A stretch of 64,000 nucleotides of DNA from Owenia fusiformis (taxonomy: Eukaryota > Annelida > Polychaeta > Sabellida > Oweniidae), in the NCBI GenBank assembly GCA_903813345.2, contig CAIIXF020000001.1, positions 5,206,001-5,270,000 of the forward strand, read 5' to 3'. Below are positions 1 to 12,900 of this stretch, piece after piece. Under the pieces are notes generated by a model. The model did no database searches, was not told the origin of the DNA, and saw only the letters and a list, made by a program, of their open reading frames with translations. Made by a program: the position numbers and the translations under genes. Position 1 is the stretch's first letter. Every line of letters starts with the position of its first letter.

Positions 1-440
1 GGCTTTGATCTATAGTCTATGTGGCTCTGTACATGGTGTGTGGGAGAAGGGATGCTCAATTCATTCATGAGTATTTGACATTTATACAAGTATGACCAAA
101 ATATACAATACTAACAAAATATACATAAATGATATGAACATGTTCAATGATGCAAACGATGTAGGCCAAAATATCACATAGCTATCATTTCTTTAACAAA
201 AATGTGTCAAATTGTTTTCCTCAAATTACAATATTTAATATTCATCATTGAAATGGTATATTTGTCTTAACCAATTAAACCAAATGAAGCCTCTCAGAGA
301 CATATGATATTAGCTCCAAAATTTATATTGAAGCAATTCAATTGAAGTAAAACATACAATATAGGAATAATAGCATAAAATACTCAAATTAATAAATCTC
401 AGTAGAGAGGTGGATCGTGATTCTGTAATTAGATGAGAGA

Positions 441-525
441 GTATCACGTGTGGTGGGCGGAGGAACAGCGAATAGAAAATTATAAGTATCTATAGTTTGC
501 AGCCAGCGATCTTCCTATTTAAATA
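441..525 (+). promoter_or_regulatory. Predicted promoter of the Tal/Scl gene
   Basis: A TATA-like box (TATTTAAATA, 516-525) lies about 480 bp before the coding start. It is preceded by an E-box CACGTG (445-450) and a GC-box-like GGGCGG (about 455-460). A start of transcription near 545-555 would fit a splice donor at 671. The role is inferred from motif spacing only; no transcript evidence is available. Bases 1-440 show no gene or clear repeat. Confidence 0.45.
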
Positions 526-544
526 GAATTGCGGCATCTTCAGC

Positions 545-966
545 ATCTAATTACAGAACAATTCTTATTTGAGGTGAAATATGAGCACTCAACATTAACC
601 AGGAAGATAGAACGTAGCAAAGTTCTAAATAAAATATATCTAGTGTTAGTATCTCTACAAATTATATCAAGTAAGTAATTTAATTTTCATTTTAGTTCAG
701 GATATTGGGCTACAATTATAATGCTTAAAATAAATCAGTGTAATGATCAGTCATCAGTAAATTAAGTGAATTACATAAGAGTAATTAATGCAAGTTCGGC
801 TTATAAAATAAGTCCCAGAACCAACAGGGTTAATGGTGGTTGGTATATAGAAACATTCAACTGAATTTTTAATGCATATCGACAATAAGTAGGAACAATA
901 AGTTGATTAATCAAATCGAGTATTCCAACTCTCTCAAAGGCTTTACAAATGCTATTTTCTTTGCAG
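545..966 (+). other. Predicted 5' UTR exon and first intron of the Tal/Scl gene
   Basis: A strong splice donor (CAA|GTAAGTAA, intron starting at 671) and an acceptor with a pyrimidine-rich tract (TTTTCTTTGCAG, AG at 965-966) bound a 296-bp intron in front of the coding sequence. The ATG at 949 lies inside this intron, just before the acceptor, so it should be absent from the spliced mRNA. This decides the start codon in favour of 1000 or 1003. The transcription start is a guess. Confidence 0.5.
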
Positions 967-999
967 CAGGGACATATAATCTATACAAAGCTAACACAC

Positions 1000-1713
1000 A
1001 TGATGAACAGGAAAATTTCAACCAGAGATAACCAAGCAGATGACTTCTCCTCAGATGAAGAAAGTGATATAGATTTTGATGATTCGGTGTCGGTGAACAA
1101 TGACAACAATAACAACTCAGAAAAACATTGGCAAGAGGACAGACTTCTATTTAATGGCAAGGAACAATTTGTTAATGACACCAGTGTCGCGGGACCATCG
1201 GGACTGGCATTGGCGACCCGGGAATCATGGACAGGTTCACAGTTTGGCCATTCTTCCTTGTCGCCAAGACTGTCGTTTCTGAGCTATCTTCCAGAACAGA
1301 GGGAGTTTCTTCCAAAACAAATGCTAGATTCTCCACTAATATCGGATGGTTTCCCATCTATACGTAAAGGACATAGGCGGGTATTCACTAATACACGTGA
1401 AAGGTGGCGTCAACAAAACGTAAATGGTGCTTTTGCAGAACTGCGTCGTATTGTACCAACTCATCCGCCGGATAAAAAACTTAGCAAAAATGAGATTTTA
1501 AGACTTGCAATAAAATATATTAAATTGCTCATGAAAATTTTGGAATATCAGGACGGTAAGAGTACTTGTGCAGAAAATAGGGAGTATTCAAATGTAGCAC
1601 ATCAAAATAACGATAAACTTCGGGATCCTAGGAGTTCGCCAATTCTGTCGCCAGATGGCTCTCATAATGAATCTAGTTACTATGGTGATACTAGTGCTGA
1701 TGATTCGAATTGA
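1000..1713 (+). CDS. TAL1: TAL1/SCL/LYL1-type bHLH transcription factor
   Basis: A class II basic helix-loop-helix factor. The family binds E-box DNA as a heterodimer with E-proteins and works in blood/haemocyte, endothelial and neural programmes. The product is 237 aa from the ATG at 1000, or 236 from the ATG at 1003. An upstream in-frame ATG at 949 was not chosen because a splice acceptor lies between it and the rest. The N-terminus is acidic (residues about 13-30, rich in D, E and S). A low-complexity N stretch and a Ser/Pro-rich middle follow. The bHLH domain covers residues about 126-185 and reads almost like the vertebrate TAL domain: basic region [17 protein letters not shown], loop [17 protein letters not shown], then helix 2. 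The C-terminus is Ser-rich. The gene is intact with no intron in the domain. TAL1, TAL2 and LYL1 cannot be told apart here, since invertebrates usually have one co-orthologue. Confidence in the family is very high. Confidence 0.95.
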   Translation: MMNRKISTRDNQADDFSSDEESDIDFDDSVSVNNDNNNNSEKHWQEDRLLFNGKEQFVNDTSVAGPSGLALATRESWTGSQFGHSSLSPRLSFLSYLPEQREFLPKQMLDSPLISDGFPSIRKGHRRVFTNTRERWRQQNVNGAFAELRRIVPTHPPDKKLSKNEILRLAIKYIKLLMKILEYQDGKSTCAENREYSNVAHQNNDKLRDPRSSPILSPDGSHNESSYYGDTSADDSN

Positions 1714-2571
1714 AGTAAATGAATCCGAATACAGGATTATTCTATTATATAGTTTGGTAACCCTGACTTCCACTCGGAAAGCCCGACAAAGCCGATTTAT
1801 GCTTCGGGTGACTGTTGCTTCCTCTCTCAATATTCCGAATTTCTAGTCTCGGGCGTAAGGGATAGGATATCTTTTCCACTTTTCCACATACAACCGTAAA
1901 CAAGTACGTTTGCGAACAAAATGAAGTATTTATTAATAAACTAGAGTTTATGAGCAAAATAATCATGTATGATTTATTAAAAATTGGTATCGTATTTTTT
2001 GTTTAATGTACACCTGAAAAGTTGAAGGTAACAAAAAATGAGCAAAAAAGGTCACTGTCACAGATTCTATTTTTCAAACTATATGACGTCACAATATGGG
2101 ACGCTTACTAAGAATTCATCCTTTCAAATAACACTTCCATCTACTTTTATCAAAATGATAGTCAAATGTGAGTTATGAGCGTTTAAAGACGAAAAATTGT
2201 TCAAAATGTAACGTGTCGACAGCGGATATTTGCCAGATTTTGGCCGGGGTAAAAAAACTCGTTTTAAAAAAAGAACGCGTAAAAATGGTATATACATTTG
2301 ATTAGAATAATATCTTATATTCCGAAGAATTAAAGTTACATTCATGCAATACCCTAAAAACACAAGTGCGCCACCTTTTTGCGACGTGGCTATAGGAAAG
2401 CTAGGTAGTCACCAGTGCAAAGGTTGTAGGTTAGTCCCTGAGCTGATTCTTCTAAGAGCTCTTGATAAGGAGTTTGTTGTCCGGGTGTCCGCCTCAAAAA
2501 TCAACTACTGCATACCATAGTGTTCCTATATATGCTCTACACTCACTGGGTTATGGTATATTTATCCGGTA
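1714..2571. other. 3' UTR and intergenic sequence, no gene seen
   Basis: The 3' UTR of the Tal/Scl gene probably ends shortly after the first AATAAA at 1935-1940. Nothing else recognisable was seen up to the repeat that begins at about 2572. Confidence 0.5.
1935..1940 (+). terminator. Candidate polyadenylation signal of the Tal/Scl gene
   Basis: This is the first canonical AATAAA after the stop codon (about 220 bp downstream), in an AT-rich setting. The assignment is by position only. Confidence 0.4.
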
Positions 2572-3770
2572 CAGGCCCGTAAGACACTTTTCTCCAAGGG
2601 GGGTGCGGTTTTTACTAAAGAGAATATAAAATCGTCAATTTTTTGCCGCGTAAACCAAATCGCATAAGTCAGAGTGGGGGGGGGGGTCGGTCACTCCCCC
2701 TAGAAGATTTTACAGTTTTGAGATGCTATTTGGTGCATTCTGGGCACTTTCAAAGTGTATGAGTCAATAAGAAAAATGTGATTTTTTCAAATTCTTTTGG
2801 GGGTGTCAAAAAGGATGAGAGGGTGAAGTGGGGGAGCAAGGGGTCGTCCCCCAGAAACATTGACCATATCAAGGTGCAATTTGATGAGGTCTGGGCACTT
2901 AAAAAATGTCTGAGACAATACATGAAATTCAGAATATTTTCTTTTGTTTTGTGGGGGATGTTAGGGGTGGCTTACTCTCATAGAAAATTTTACAATTTAA
3001 AGATGATATTTGGTACTTCTGGGCACTTTTAAAGTGTATTAGTCAATAAAAACATTGAAAAACAATCATAATTTTTTTCAAATTTTGGGGGTGTCAAAGG
3101 GGAGGGAGGGGTGCCAGAGGGGGAGGTGGAGTTGGGGTGCCAGAGGGGGAGCAAGTGTTTGTCCCCCATATCTGTCCCCCAGAAACATTTACGATATCTA
3201 GGTGCTATTCGATGAAGTCTGGGCACTTTAAAAGTGTCTGTGCCTATCAGTTCCCAAGAAAATTTTACAATTTTAAGATGCTGTTTGGTGCTTTCTGGGC
3301 ACTTTCAGAGTGTATGAGTCAATAAAAATTTGAAAAATCTTAATTTTTTTTTAATTTTTGGGGGGCAGGGGGTGTGTCAAGGGGGGATGCCAGATTTTAC
3401 GACACTATTTGGTGCTTCCTGGGCACTTTCAAAGTGTATGAGTCAATTAAAGAATTTGAGAAAATCACAACTTTTATCCAATTTTTTTTTTGGGGGGGGG
3501 TCAAGGGGGGGGGGGGCGCCAGAGGGGGAGGTGGTGTGGGGATGAAAGTGCAAGATGCAAGAGGAAAGCAAGTGTTAGTCCCCCAGAAACACTAACTGTA
3601 TCAAGGAGCTATTTGATGATGTCTGTGCACTTTAAAAGTGTCTGGGACAAAACACTGAAATAAATTTAGATTTTTTCCATTGTTTTGTGGGGGGTGTGAG
3701 GGGTGGCAAATACCCCTAGAAAATTTTACAATTTTAAGATGCTATTTGGTGCTTTCACCTAGAAAATGAG
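2572..3770. repeat. G-rich degenerate tandem repeat inside a CAGGCCCG-type element
   Basis: The block opens with CAGGCCCGTA, the same terminus as the MITEs at 33991 and 61604. About four to five degenerate copies of a long unit follow. Each combines a run of G (GGGGGTGTCAAGGGG-like, GCCAGAGGGGGAG), the phrase TTTTACAATTTTAAGATG, CTATTTGGTGC, and TCTGGGCACTTTCAAAGTG with GTATGAGTCAATAA. I did not find a matching right terminus. Short open frames in the block are repeat translations. Confidence 0.65.
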
Positions 3771-4668
3771 GATTTAGGCAAGGATGTATTGACTTAACAT
3801 GGGCTATATCCACTATGGACATATCTGGACATAGACATAGACATGGACATATCCATGGGGCCTATAATCATATTACCAAGCCATCATAGATATCTATTTG
3901 GGTTTCTGTCGCCCTGTAAATTTTATACATGCCGCATTACCTTTTTGAAGCATTAGACCGGGTTTTTATTGACCAAAACATTGGGTCATGCAGATTTTTT
4001 CTATAGCAGACGTTTGCACCCTGTGGGTACCATATAATTGACATTTTTCAAATTTTATGTTCTCTTGTTAATCTAAAGTACTTAATTCCTATCAAAACCA
4101 ATTGATATGATACTTCAAATGCAGTTCATGTGGTAGAAATATGTATATTATTAAAAGTTGTTTTTAGAAGGCAACCTTGGGTGACCCTATTTTAGAGGCA
4201 AAAGCCCCTGTTACAATCAAAACGAAATACGTATTTTTTAGAAGGGGAATTCAGTACTTTGAAATGGTATGTTCATTTTTGTGGCAGATGACGGGACAAC
4301 GAAACTACATTTTTAGGAGCAGCTCAGGCATGTCAGGGGCTATTGGTGGTTCAAATCCCATGACTAACCACTTTCTTTGTTGCCCAACTGTATTTGCGCG
4401 TACTTATTTATATGCAATATGGTTCATGTACATGAACTATTCAAATAACACTGGTGATCCGCTCGATTACGCTGGTTACCGAAACGGTTCGTTTCAGTAA
4501 CAAAATGTCGGAACGTCGAAGGTACGATTTTTCTTTTTTCTTTATTTCACGCGCTGTAGACAGAATCCTAACAGTTCTCTCACAAACGTGTATCAGCATC
4601 ATATATTTTAGAAAATTTGCAAAAAAATAGCTCAGAAGACAACAGAATCGTCGATTTGATTCCTCGAT
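3771..4668. other. Intergenic, no gene recognised
   Basis: A 107-codon open frame (4177-4500) shows no motif and no codon pattern that sets it apart from chance. A short GACATAGACATGGACAT simple repeat sits near 3820-3860. Confidence 0.4.
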
Positions 4669-4741
4669 TAAGTTACATAAACGGTATGGATTAAAAGTGT
4701 AGATCTTTACCGTTTTTCGAAATACCGTTTATGTAACTTAC
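4669..4741. repeat. Short inverted repeat (hairpin)
   Basis: TAAGTTACATAAACGGTA (from 4669) and its reverse complement TACCGTTTATGTAACTTA (to about 4740) face each other across about 36 bp. The hairpin adjoins the dispersed family at 4741-4985. Confidence 0.6.
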
Positions 4742-4985
4742 GATACGTCAGCGTAACAAGATGGAAGAACTTCCGGGCTTCGTTTTCGGTAAGATATTTT
4801 TATTTCTCGATTCTACACCACTTATAAGTCAAGTTGTGGACAATAATTTGGCTCAAAGTTAAGGGAGATAGTCTAGTTTAAGAATATGCAGGCGGTTCTA
4901 TGTTTGGTATATTAACGACTCGGACGCAATTTACATATTTAGCCCCTCGCTTTTGTTACGTTGACGATCTTCATGAATATTGTCA
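4741..4985. repeat. Dispersed repeat, copy 1 of an ACGTCAATGTAACAAAATGGA family
   Basis: The order of phrases (ACGTCAgcGTAACAAgATGGAaGAACTTCC, TTTCTCGATT, ACTTATAAGTCA, ATTTGGCtCAAAGTTA, ATAGTCTAG, CGCTTTTGTTACgTTGACG) is shared with 42013-42300 and with the foldback element 54710-55105. This points to one mobile family with three copies in the window. Confidence 0.65.
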
Positions 4986-4998
4986 CATTGGCAATATT

Positions 4999-5198
4999 CA
5001 TTTGACACCAAAAACACCTCAAACAGATCACATCAGAGTTGACACTAGATCATGAAAATATATTTTCGATCTATTAATTTATATATTTCAGGTTTTTAGC
5101 AATGCCATTGAAAGATGGCATTGTTGTTTGCATTAATTATCCATTCATTTTTGATAGGATTTTCAACCATGCGCCATCTTTTAATCCAAGAGTTATTT
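4999..5198. repeat. Direct duplication, copy 1
   Basis: About 200 bp starting TTTGACACCAAAAACA and ending near CCAAGAGTTA recurs almost unchanged at 5452-5652. Each copy holds the small palindrome AATGCCATTgaAAGATGGCATT. Confidence 0.8.
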
Positions 5199-5451
5199 AA
5201 AACATACACTTTGTGAAAAGTGGTAATTCACTTCTTTTGATCTCTGAACTTCAAATGCTTTCTATGCAAGTAATTTTTCTTTCACTTCAGTATTAACCCA
5301 AATTAAAGTTTTATCATATTTGATTGAGTGTGTGAGTAACATGTCTCAAATAATGTTTTGTCCCTTTTCCTTCAAAAATAAGGTCTAAATAAAGTCTCAC
5401 TTTTGATCTTCATAGTATTTCCAATGGAAATACAATGCAAGTACCTGATCT

Positions 5452-5652
5452 TTCATTTGACACCAAAAACATTTCAAACAGATCACATCAGAGTTGACAC
5501 TAGATCATGAAATATATTTTCGATCCATCAATTTATATATTTCAAGTTTTTAGCAATGCCATTGAAAGATGGCATTGTTGTTTGCATTAATTATCCATTC
5601 ATTTTTGATAGGATTTTCAACCATAGGCCATCTTTTAATCCAAGAGTTAAAT
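5452..5652. repeat. Direct duplication, copy 2
   Basis: This copy is nearly identical to 4999-5198, with about 250 bp of unique sequence between them. It is either a local segmental duplication or two long direct repeats of an element. No target-site duplication could be read. Confidence 0.8.
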
Positions 5653-6029
5653 TATAAACGGTTATGTGGCTGACAAGCAAAATAATGTTCAGTGATATTA
5701 AATCTACCAATACAATATATTTAGAACAGTGGAGCTTCAACAGGAGGAAGTTGTTGAAATTTTTTCAATTAATTTAGTACTAAAGGTGTTGATCCATAGA
5801 CGCATAGCAAAGAACTGAAGTATATACATTTAGATGCACTTTTTAGCCACTAAAGCAATGACGTAAGCAGACAGCATGTACACACATGGAAATACAAATG
5901 CAAGAAAGTGATACAGTATCGGTGTTTATTGTTATAATTTGAAATAAAGAAATACAATATATAAAAAAAAGAATCAGATCTAGCAAGCGGGCCAACAAAA
6001 TAAATTTTATAATATTTCTGGCTCATGGC

Positions 6030-6295
6030 ATTCCTTGTCATGCCTATTTTCTAAACATCGCCATAGTACACACTTTTTTCAGGATGGTTACCATTCTTAT
6101 TTTTTAGGAGAATTTAAACATTTTCACCCATTTTTGAACTTTGAATCCATAATAACTTCACCAATTTAGAACAGATAGTGAATCTTTTGGGAGATTGTAT
6201 TTGAGCTTTGAAAGAATAGATTAATAGGTCAATTGCACATGTCGTTTGTAATTTTTTGACCCCTATAGATCTGATTCTGCCTTTAATCACATAGG
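6030..6295. repeat. Dispersed repeat, copy A
   Basis: Starting at TCCTTGTCATGcCTATTTTCTAAA and ending CAGATTCTGCCTTTAAT-like, this block recurs at 38390-38698 in the same orientation with scattered substitutions and one insertion. Confidence 0.7.
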
Positions 6296-6533
6296 TTATT
6301 GTGTCATTTAAAAATTCTCCATTGGTTTACTGGGTTTTCCCAGAAGAATCTTATGACCATATGTGGTATCCCTTATTAAAATATTGATATAAACAAAGTA
6401 CTGCACATGTATCTCTCAACATTCATTAACATTTAGCCTACATGCAAGTAAATTTTTACAAAGAATAAATTCAGCCAGGTGGTCTGGAATATTTGATCAG
6501 ATTTCTTGCCCCTAGGCTGGGGAAATTGACACA

Positions 6534-6539
6534 TTTATT
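6534..6539 (-). terminator. Candidate polyadenylation signal of WDR18
   Basis: TTTATT on the plus strand gives AATAAA on the minus strand, about 270 bp after the WDR18 stop codon. It is the nearest canonical signal I see. The 3' UTR would then run from 6808 to about 6515. Confidence 0.4.
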
Positions 6540-6808
6540 TGGCCCGCATGGGGAGGAGGTCTCAAGCGAACTTTTGAATGGTGCATTACATCCTCTGACC
6601 ACTGCACTCCAAGATCTAGAATTAATCCTCTTAAGTGAAACAAGTTCTGTAGCCCTGTGTTAGAGGCTGTAGCGGCCTTTGAATCCACTTTTATGCATAT
6701 TTGAAGAATAGAATCATGGGACAAGGTGTACAACCAAGCCACTGATGATAAGCCAGAAAATGTTTTGTTTTCAACACTACCAAGAGTTCCTTGAACCTTC
6801 ATTATTTG

Positions 6809-6958
6809 CTATCCTGTGCCATTTTGATTATTTAGTATTTCCGCAACAGAAAACTTATAAAGTTCAGCATTTATCTTTTTAATTCTTTCAAGTTCTTTTC
6901 TGAGTTCTATGATTTCACTTCCATTTGTTGTTTTCCCTCTCTCAGTAGATACATCATC
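6809..6958 (-). CDS. WDR18: WDR18 coding exon 11 and stop
   Basis: Encodes SEIIELRKELERIKKINAEL and YKFSVAEILNNQNGTG, then TAG at 6809-6811. The heptad-like helix matches the human C-terminal LRKINRDLFDFS segment. Confidence 0.93.
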   Translation of the reverse strand, partial: DDVSTERGKTTNGSEIIELRKELERIKKINAELYKFSVAEILNNQNGTG

Positions 6959-9900
6959 CTGGGGAGCAAAATAAATCAATGATTAGTCTTCTCTTTTTGT
7001 CATCTTTTAAGAATGTAGTGCACATGTACTTTTATGATTGAATATCATGCCATGAAATATTATATGAATATTTAATTCTATTGAGGTGAATACCTGTGCA
7101 TCTTTCACAAGTAATGTTTCACAAAGAACATAGGGCTAGTGGAATATCATCTTGTGGATGTGTCACAGGTATTTACCGAAAATATATACCAAATATTCCA
7201 TTCTATTGAGGTGAATACATGTTCTCTTTCCCTCAGTATATTTCCCGCAACCCGATGGGCTGCGGGAAATATACCTGTAAGACATTGATTTTAATAAAAA
7301 ATAAATAAATAAAAAAAAGACATAATACAAAAATTATGTATAGTGCCCTAACATTGCTTGTTTGGTTTGAAGCATATCTGGAGGTGAACATTGTTGATCT
7401 TCTTGAAGCTAAAAATTGTGCATGCAAGACTCATAATCTCCATTTTGACATTGTATAATATATAATGATATACATTAAATGTTTACCTTGTCATTCATTG
7501 CCACCATATACTCTTCTATTAATGATGTGTCATCATCATTGCACTGGGAGTCCTGTAATAAAATAAATATCTTAATAACATATAAAACTAATAAATTATT
7601 GAAAAACAGCAACTCCACGGATAGTGGAGAATTAGAAACATATTTTGATCATTTGTGGCCATCTTGAAAATTCTTTCTTGAGCAGAGCTTGTTTGTCCCT
7701 AGGCATCAACATATAAAATTTGAACAAAATTCATTCAGTGCTATTTGAGTTTAGGCCATTCCCCTCCATACATTTACAATCATATGAAGTGCAACTGCAA
7801 TAAACATACTTACTTGCTGATTTGCATTTTTTTATTATTTTTGTTTACACCATGTTAAATTCTCAATGAAATTTTGTTTTCTAGCTTTAAAAATTAAATC
7901 AATTGAAGAAGAAATTATTGAATCACAAATTCATTTGGGACAGAGGCATTCCATTCGCAACATATTGCTGTTTTGTTGACAAAATTTTCTTATGCAAATT
8001 ATAGCAAAAATGCTCATTTTTAATGCATTACATAGACTTTAATTCAGTATGTCTCATTGTTTGTCTATGCAACATGAACTGCCTTCTGATAGCAGAGTTT
8101 TGTAAGATATTTTGCTACAAATTGTCCATTTAAACTCATTTTTGTAAGATTTTCTCCATAATCATATGTATGCAGGTAGCCCAAGAACTCTGATGTGTTT
8201 TTTTGATGACATAAGCTTAAGCTGAACAGTAAAACATACATATTTCTACATTGGAGATAATACTATATGTATGCTTATGGTGTAGAGAAAGTCTGTTAAG
8301 ACCCAGTGTCTTGATACCTTCCATACCTCTATGTTCCCCTGTATTCTGACTGGTATAGTGTGTCTAATGCTGGGTTCAGGAATAAAGAGCTGTCTTTTAA
8401 AGGGCTGCACAGGTAGGTTGGGCTTAGCATCCCCAAGTAAGGCGCCAGGTGTAGGTACTATCAGTGCATTCACAATTGGTCCTAAAACATACAACCCATC
8501 ATCAATGTCATGCAATTATCTAAATAGTGACCTAATAAGTGCCATAGTTTGCTCAAATAGGTTTTTATCCATGAGACTTAAATTCTTAAACGACTAGTCT
8601 CGATTTGGAGAATGAAGTTCATCAGTCTACTACATGTTACATTTTCCATTCAGGTATGGTCTAGTGATTGTCCAAAAATTTTAAAAAAGCAATTTTCTGA
8701 AATTGATATTTCTGTCTTAGCCATTATTTGAGCCATCTCTGGATTGCTTTCCTACATATTATCAATAGTATGTCAAATCTACTCATTTTATCAATAATCT
8801 TGTCAAATATGAAAAAGTGACTGCTTAGGAAAATTCTAATGTTTCATGCATTGAACTCTCTATCTGCACAAGAAATCATGAAAATTCCTTCAAAATTGAG
8901 ATACAATTGAGGGGTAACATTTCTGGGGTCATACTGTACAGGGAATTCATTTGAAGCCCCTCCCCTAGAAATGAATGAATATGAATCGTTCAATAATAAG
9001 AAGTTTTTGAGATAAAATAAAGCCCTGATATTTTGAGAAGTATATACAAAATATGTATATTCATTCACCAGAAAGAGAGGATTAGTATTGCGCAAGTTTC
9101 AAATCAAGTGTCCAAAAAAAGTTAAATTAAAATGTATGATCTTGCCTCCAGATTTCAGGATATCTATTTAGTAAAAGATTCACCAAAACTGTCCTTATAC
9201 AGGAAATCAAATTGTCTAACTTTTTCAAATTCAATTTTGCTTTCATTACACTGTACATATTATACAAATAAGAATTCAAACATAAGGATGCTTAAACATT
9301 CCAATGGGGGAGTTACGGTTGCCAAACTTTTGGAGGGGGTGTAAATTGTATGTATGAAAAATACAAAAGTGGTTTTATGTGATCAAATATTGTTTTTAAG
9401 AAAAATGGCAGCCATTTTGGATTTCAGCCGCCATCTTGGAAATTATTTCTTGAACAAATTTTTTTCCCAGGGCATACTCATATACAATTTGAACCAATAA
9501 AGGAGTTTCTAAATAGCTTTGAAATCTCGCTAATTCTCGTTTTTACATGAGATTTTAAGAGATTTGCACTTTTTTCCTCTAATGAATTACTTTTCTTTAT
9601 TTTTGATAGCATATTTGGATTCAGTGACAAATTTTCTCCAATTATAGCTTTGATTTAAACAGTTGTGTCATTAAAATCACTTTCCATGACATTTTTAAAA
9701 AACTTGGGCCAAATCTCCATTGGTGCAATGCTGAAATTCATTAAAACCTTGGTTTTTTCGTATGACAACCAATATTTTCATGGTTAATCACAATATGTAC
9801 ATGGACAGGGTCATCCAATAGTATGCCATTCAAATTTCAAACAGATTCAACCAACACTCTTTGATAAATCATGAAATTAAGTGACTGTTGCAAGACTCTA

Positions 9901-12900
9901 ACATTGGAGTGAGTGGAGGTCTGGCCCTAGAAAATCAAAGACAAGCAAGGGTGACATCTATTATGTCAGCACTTTTCAGCTATTTCAAAACTATACTATT
10001 CCATTCACTGGTATCTGAGTTATCAAAGATTACATTTTTTTTCGAAAACTGGCTGTATGTCCCAGATCTCTTACCTTAATATGGTATGGTTCTGATGTAC
10101 TGTTTGCTAAGTATGTCTCAGATCTCTTACCTTAATGTGGTATGGTTCTGATGTACTGTTTGCTAAGTATGTCCCAGATCTCATACCTTAATGTGGTATG
10201 GTTCTGATGTACTGTTTGCTAAGTATGTCCCAGATCGCTTACCTTAATGTGGTATGGTTCTGATGTACTGTTTGCTAAGTATGTCCCACATCTCTTACCT
10301 TAATGTGGTATGGTTCTGATGTACTGTTTGCTAAGTATGTCCCAGATCTCTTACCTTAATGTGGTATGGTTCTGATGTACTGTTTGCTAAGTATGTCCCA
10401 GATCTCTTACCTTAATGTGGTATGGTTCTGATGTACTGTTTGCTAAGTATGTCCCAGATCTCTTACCTTAATATGGTATGGTTCTGATGTACTGTTTGCT
10501 AAGTATGTCCCAGATCTCTTACCTTAATATGGTATGGTTCTGATGTACTGTTTGCTAAGTATGTCCCAGATCTCTTACCTTAATATGGTATGGTTCTGAT
10601 GTACTGTTTGCTAAGTATGTCCCAGATCTCTTACCTTAATATGGTATGGTTCTGATGTACTGTTTGCTAAGTATGTCCCAGATCTCTTACCTTAATGTGG
10701 TATGGTTCTGATGTACTGTTTGCTAAGTATGTCCCAGATCTCTTACCTCTTGGTATGGTTCTGATGTACTGTTTGCTAAGTATGTCCCAGATCGCTTACC
10801 TTAATGTGGTATGGTTCTGATGTACTGTTTGCTAAGTATGTCCCAGATCTCTTACCTTAATATGGTATGGTTCTGATGTACTGTTTGCTAAGTATGTCCC
10901 AGATCGCTTACCTTAATGTGGTATGGTTCTGATGTACTGTTTGCTAAGTATGTCCCAGATCTCTTACCTTAATGTGGTATGGTTCTGATGTACTGTTTGC
11001 TAAGTATGTCCCAGATCTCTTACCTTAATGTGGTATGGTTCTGATGTACTGTTTGCTAAGTATGTCCAAGATCTCTTACGTTAATGTGGTATGGTTCTGA
11101 TGTACTGTTTGCTAAGTATGTCCCAGATCTCTTACCTTAATGTGGTATGGTTCTGATGTACTGTTTGCTAAGTATGTCCCAGATCTCTTACCTTAATGTG
11201 GTATGGTTCTGATGTACTGTTTGCTAAGTATGTCCCAGATCTCTTACCTTAATGTGGTATGGTTCTGATGTACTGTTTGCTAAGTATGTCCCAGATCTCT
11301 TACCTTAATGTGGTATGGTTCTGATGTACTGTTTGCTAAGTATGTCCCAGATCGCTTACCTTAATATGGTATGGTTCTGATGTACTGTTTGCTAAGTATG
11401 TCCCAGATCTCTTACCTTAATGTGGTATGGTTCTGATGTACTGTTTGCTAAGTATGTCCCAGATCTCTTACCTTAATGTGGTATGGTTCTGATGTACTGT
11501 TTGCTAAGTATGTCCCAGATCGCTTACCTTAATGTGGTATGGTTCTGATGTACTGTTTGCTAAGTATGTCCCAGATCTCTTACCTTAATGTGGTATGGTT
11601 CTGATGTACTGTTTACTAAGTATGTCCCAGATCGCTTACCTTAATATGGTATGGTTCTGATGTACTGTTTGCTAAGTATGTCCAAGATCGCTTACCTTAA
11701 TATGGTATGGTTCTGATGTACTGTTTGCTAAGTATGTCCCAGATCGCTTACCTTAATATGGTATGGTTCTGATGTACTGTTTGTTAAGTATGTCCCAGAT
11801 CTCTTACCTTAATGTGGTATGGTTCTGATGTACTGTTTGCTAAGTATGTCCCAGATCGCTTACCTTAATGTGGTATGGTTCTGATGTACTGTTTGCTAAG
11901 TATGTCCCAGATCTCTTACCTTAATGTGGTATGGTTCTGATGTACTGTTTGCTAAGTATGTCCCAGATCTCTTACCTTAATGTGGTATGGTTCTGATGTA
12001 CTGTTTGCTAAGTATGTCCCAGATCGCTTACCTTAATGTGGTATGGTTCTGTTGTACTGTTTGCTAAGTATGTCCCAGATCGCTTACCTTAATGTGGTAT
12101 GGTTCTGATGTACTGTTTGCTAAGTATGTCCCAGATCGCTTACCTTAATGTGGTATGGTTCTGATGTACTGTTTGCTAAGTATGTCCCAGATCTCTTACC
12201 TTAATATGGTATGGTTCTGATGTACTGTTTGCTAAGTATGTCCCAGATCTCTTACCTTAATGTGGTATGGTTCTGATGTACTGTTTGCTAAGTATGTCCC
12301 AGATCGCTTACCTTAATGTGGTATGGTTCTGATGTACTGTTTGCTAAGTATGTCCCAGATCGCTTACCTTAATGTGGTATGGTTCTGATGGATTGTTTAC
12401 TAAGTATGTCCCAGATCTCTTACCTTAATGTGGTATGGTTCTGATGTACTGTTTGCTAAGTATGTCCCAGATCTCTTACCTTAATGTGGTATGGTTCTGA
12501 TGTACTGTTTGCTAAGTATGTCCCAGATCTCTTACCTTAATGTGGTATGGTTCTGATGTACTGTTTACTAAGTATGTCCCAGATCTCTTACCTTAATGTG
12601 GTATGGTTCTGATGTACTGTTTACTAAGTATGTCCCAGATCTCTTACCTTAATGTGGTATGGTTCTGATGTACTGTTTGCTAAGTATGTCCCAGATCTCT
12701 TACCTCTTGGTATGGTTCTGATGTACTGTTTGCTAAGTATGTCCCAGATCGCTTACCTTAATGTGGTATGGTTCTGATGTACTGTTTGCTAAGTATGTCC
12801 CAGATCGCTTACCTTAATGTGGTATGGTTCTGATGTACTGTTTGCTAAGTATGTCCCAGATCGCTTACCTTAATGTGGTATGGTTCTGATGTACTGTTTG

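Noticed and set aside
949-999. Upstream in-frame ATG of the Tal/Scl frame
   Set aside because: A splice acceptor (TTTCTTTGCAG, 965-966) lies between it and the rest of the frame, and a matching donor exists at 671, so it should be intronic.
4177-4500. 107-codon plus-strand open frame
   Set aside because: No domain, signal or codon pattern; the flanks are non-coding.
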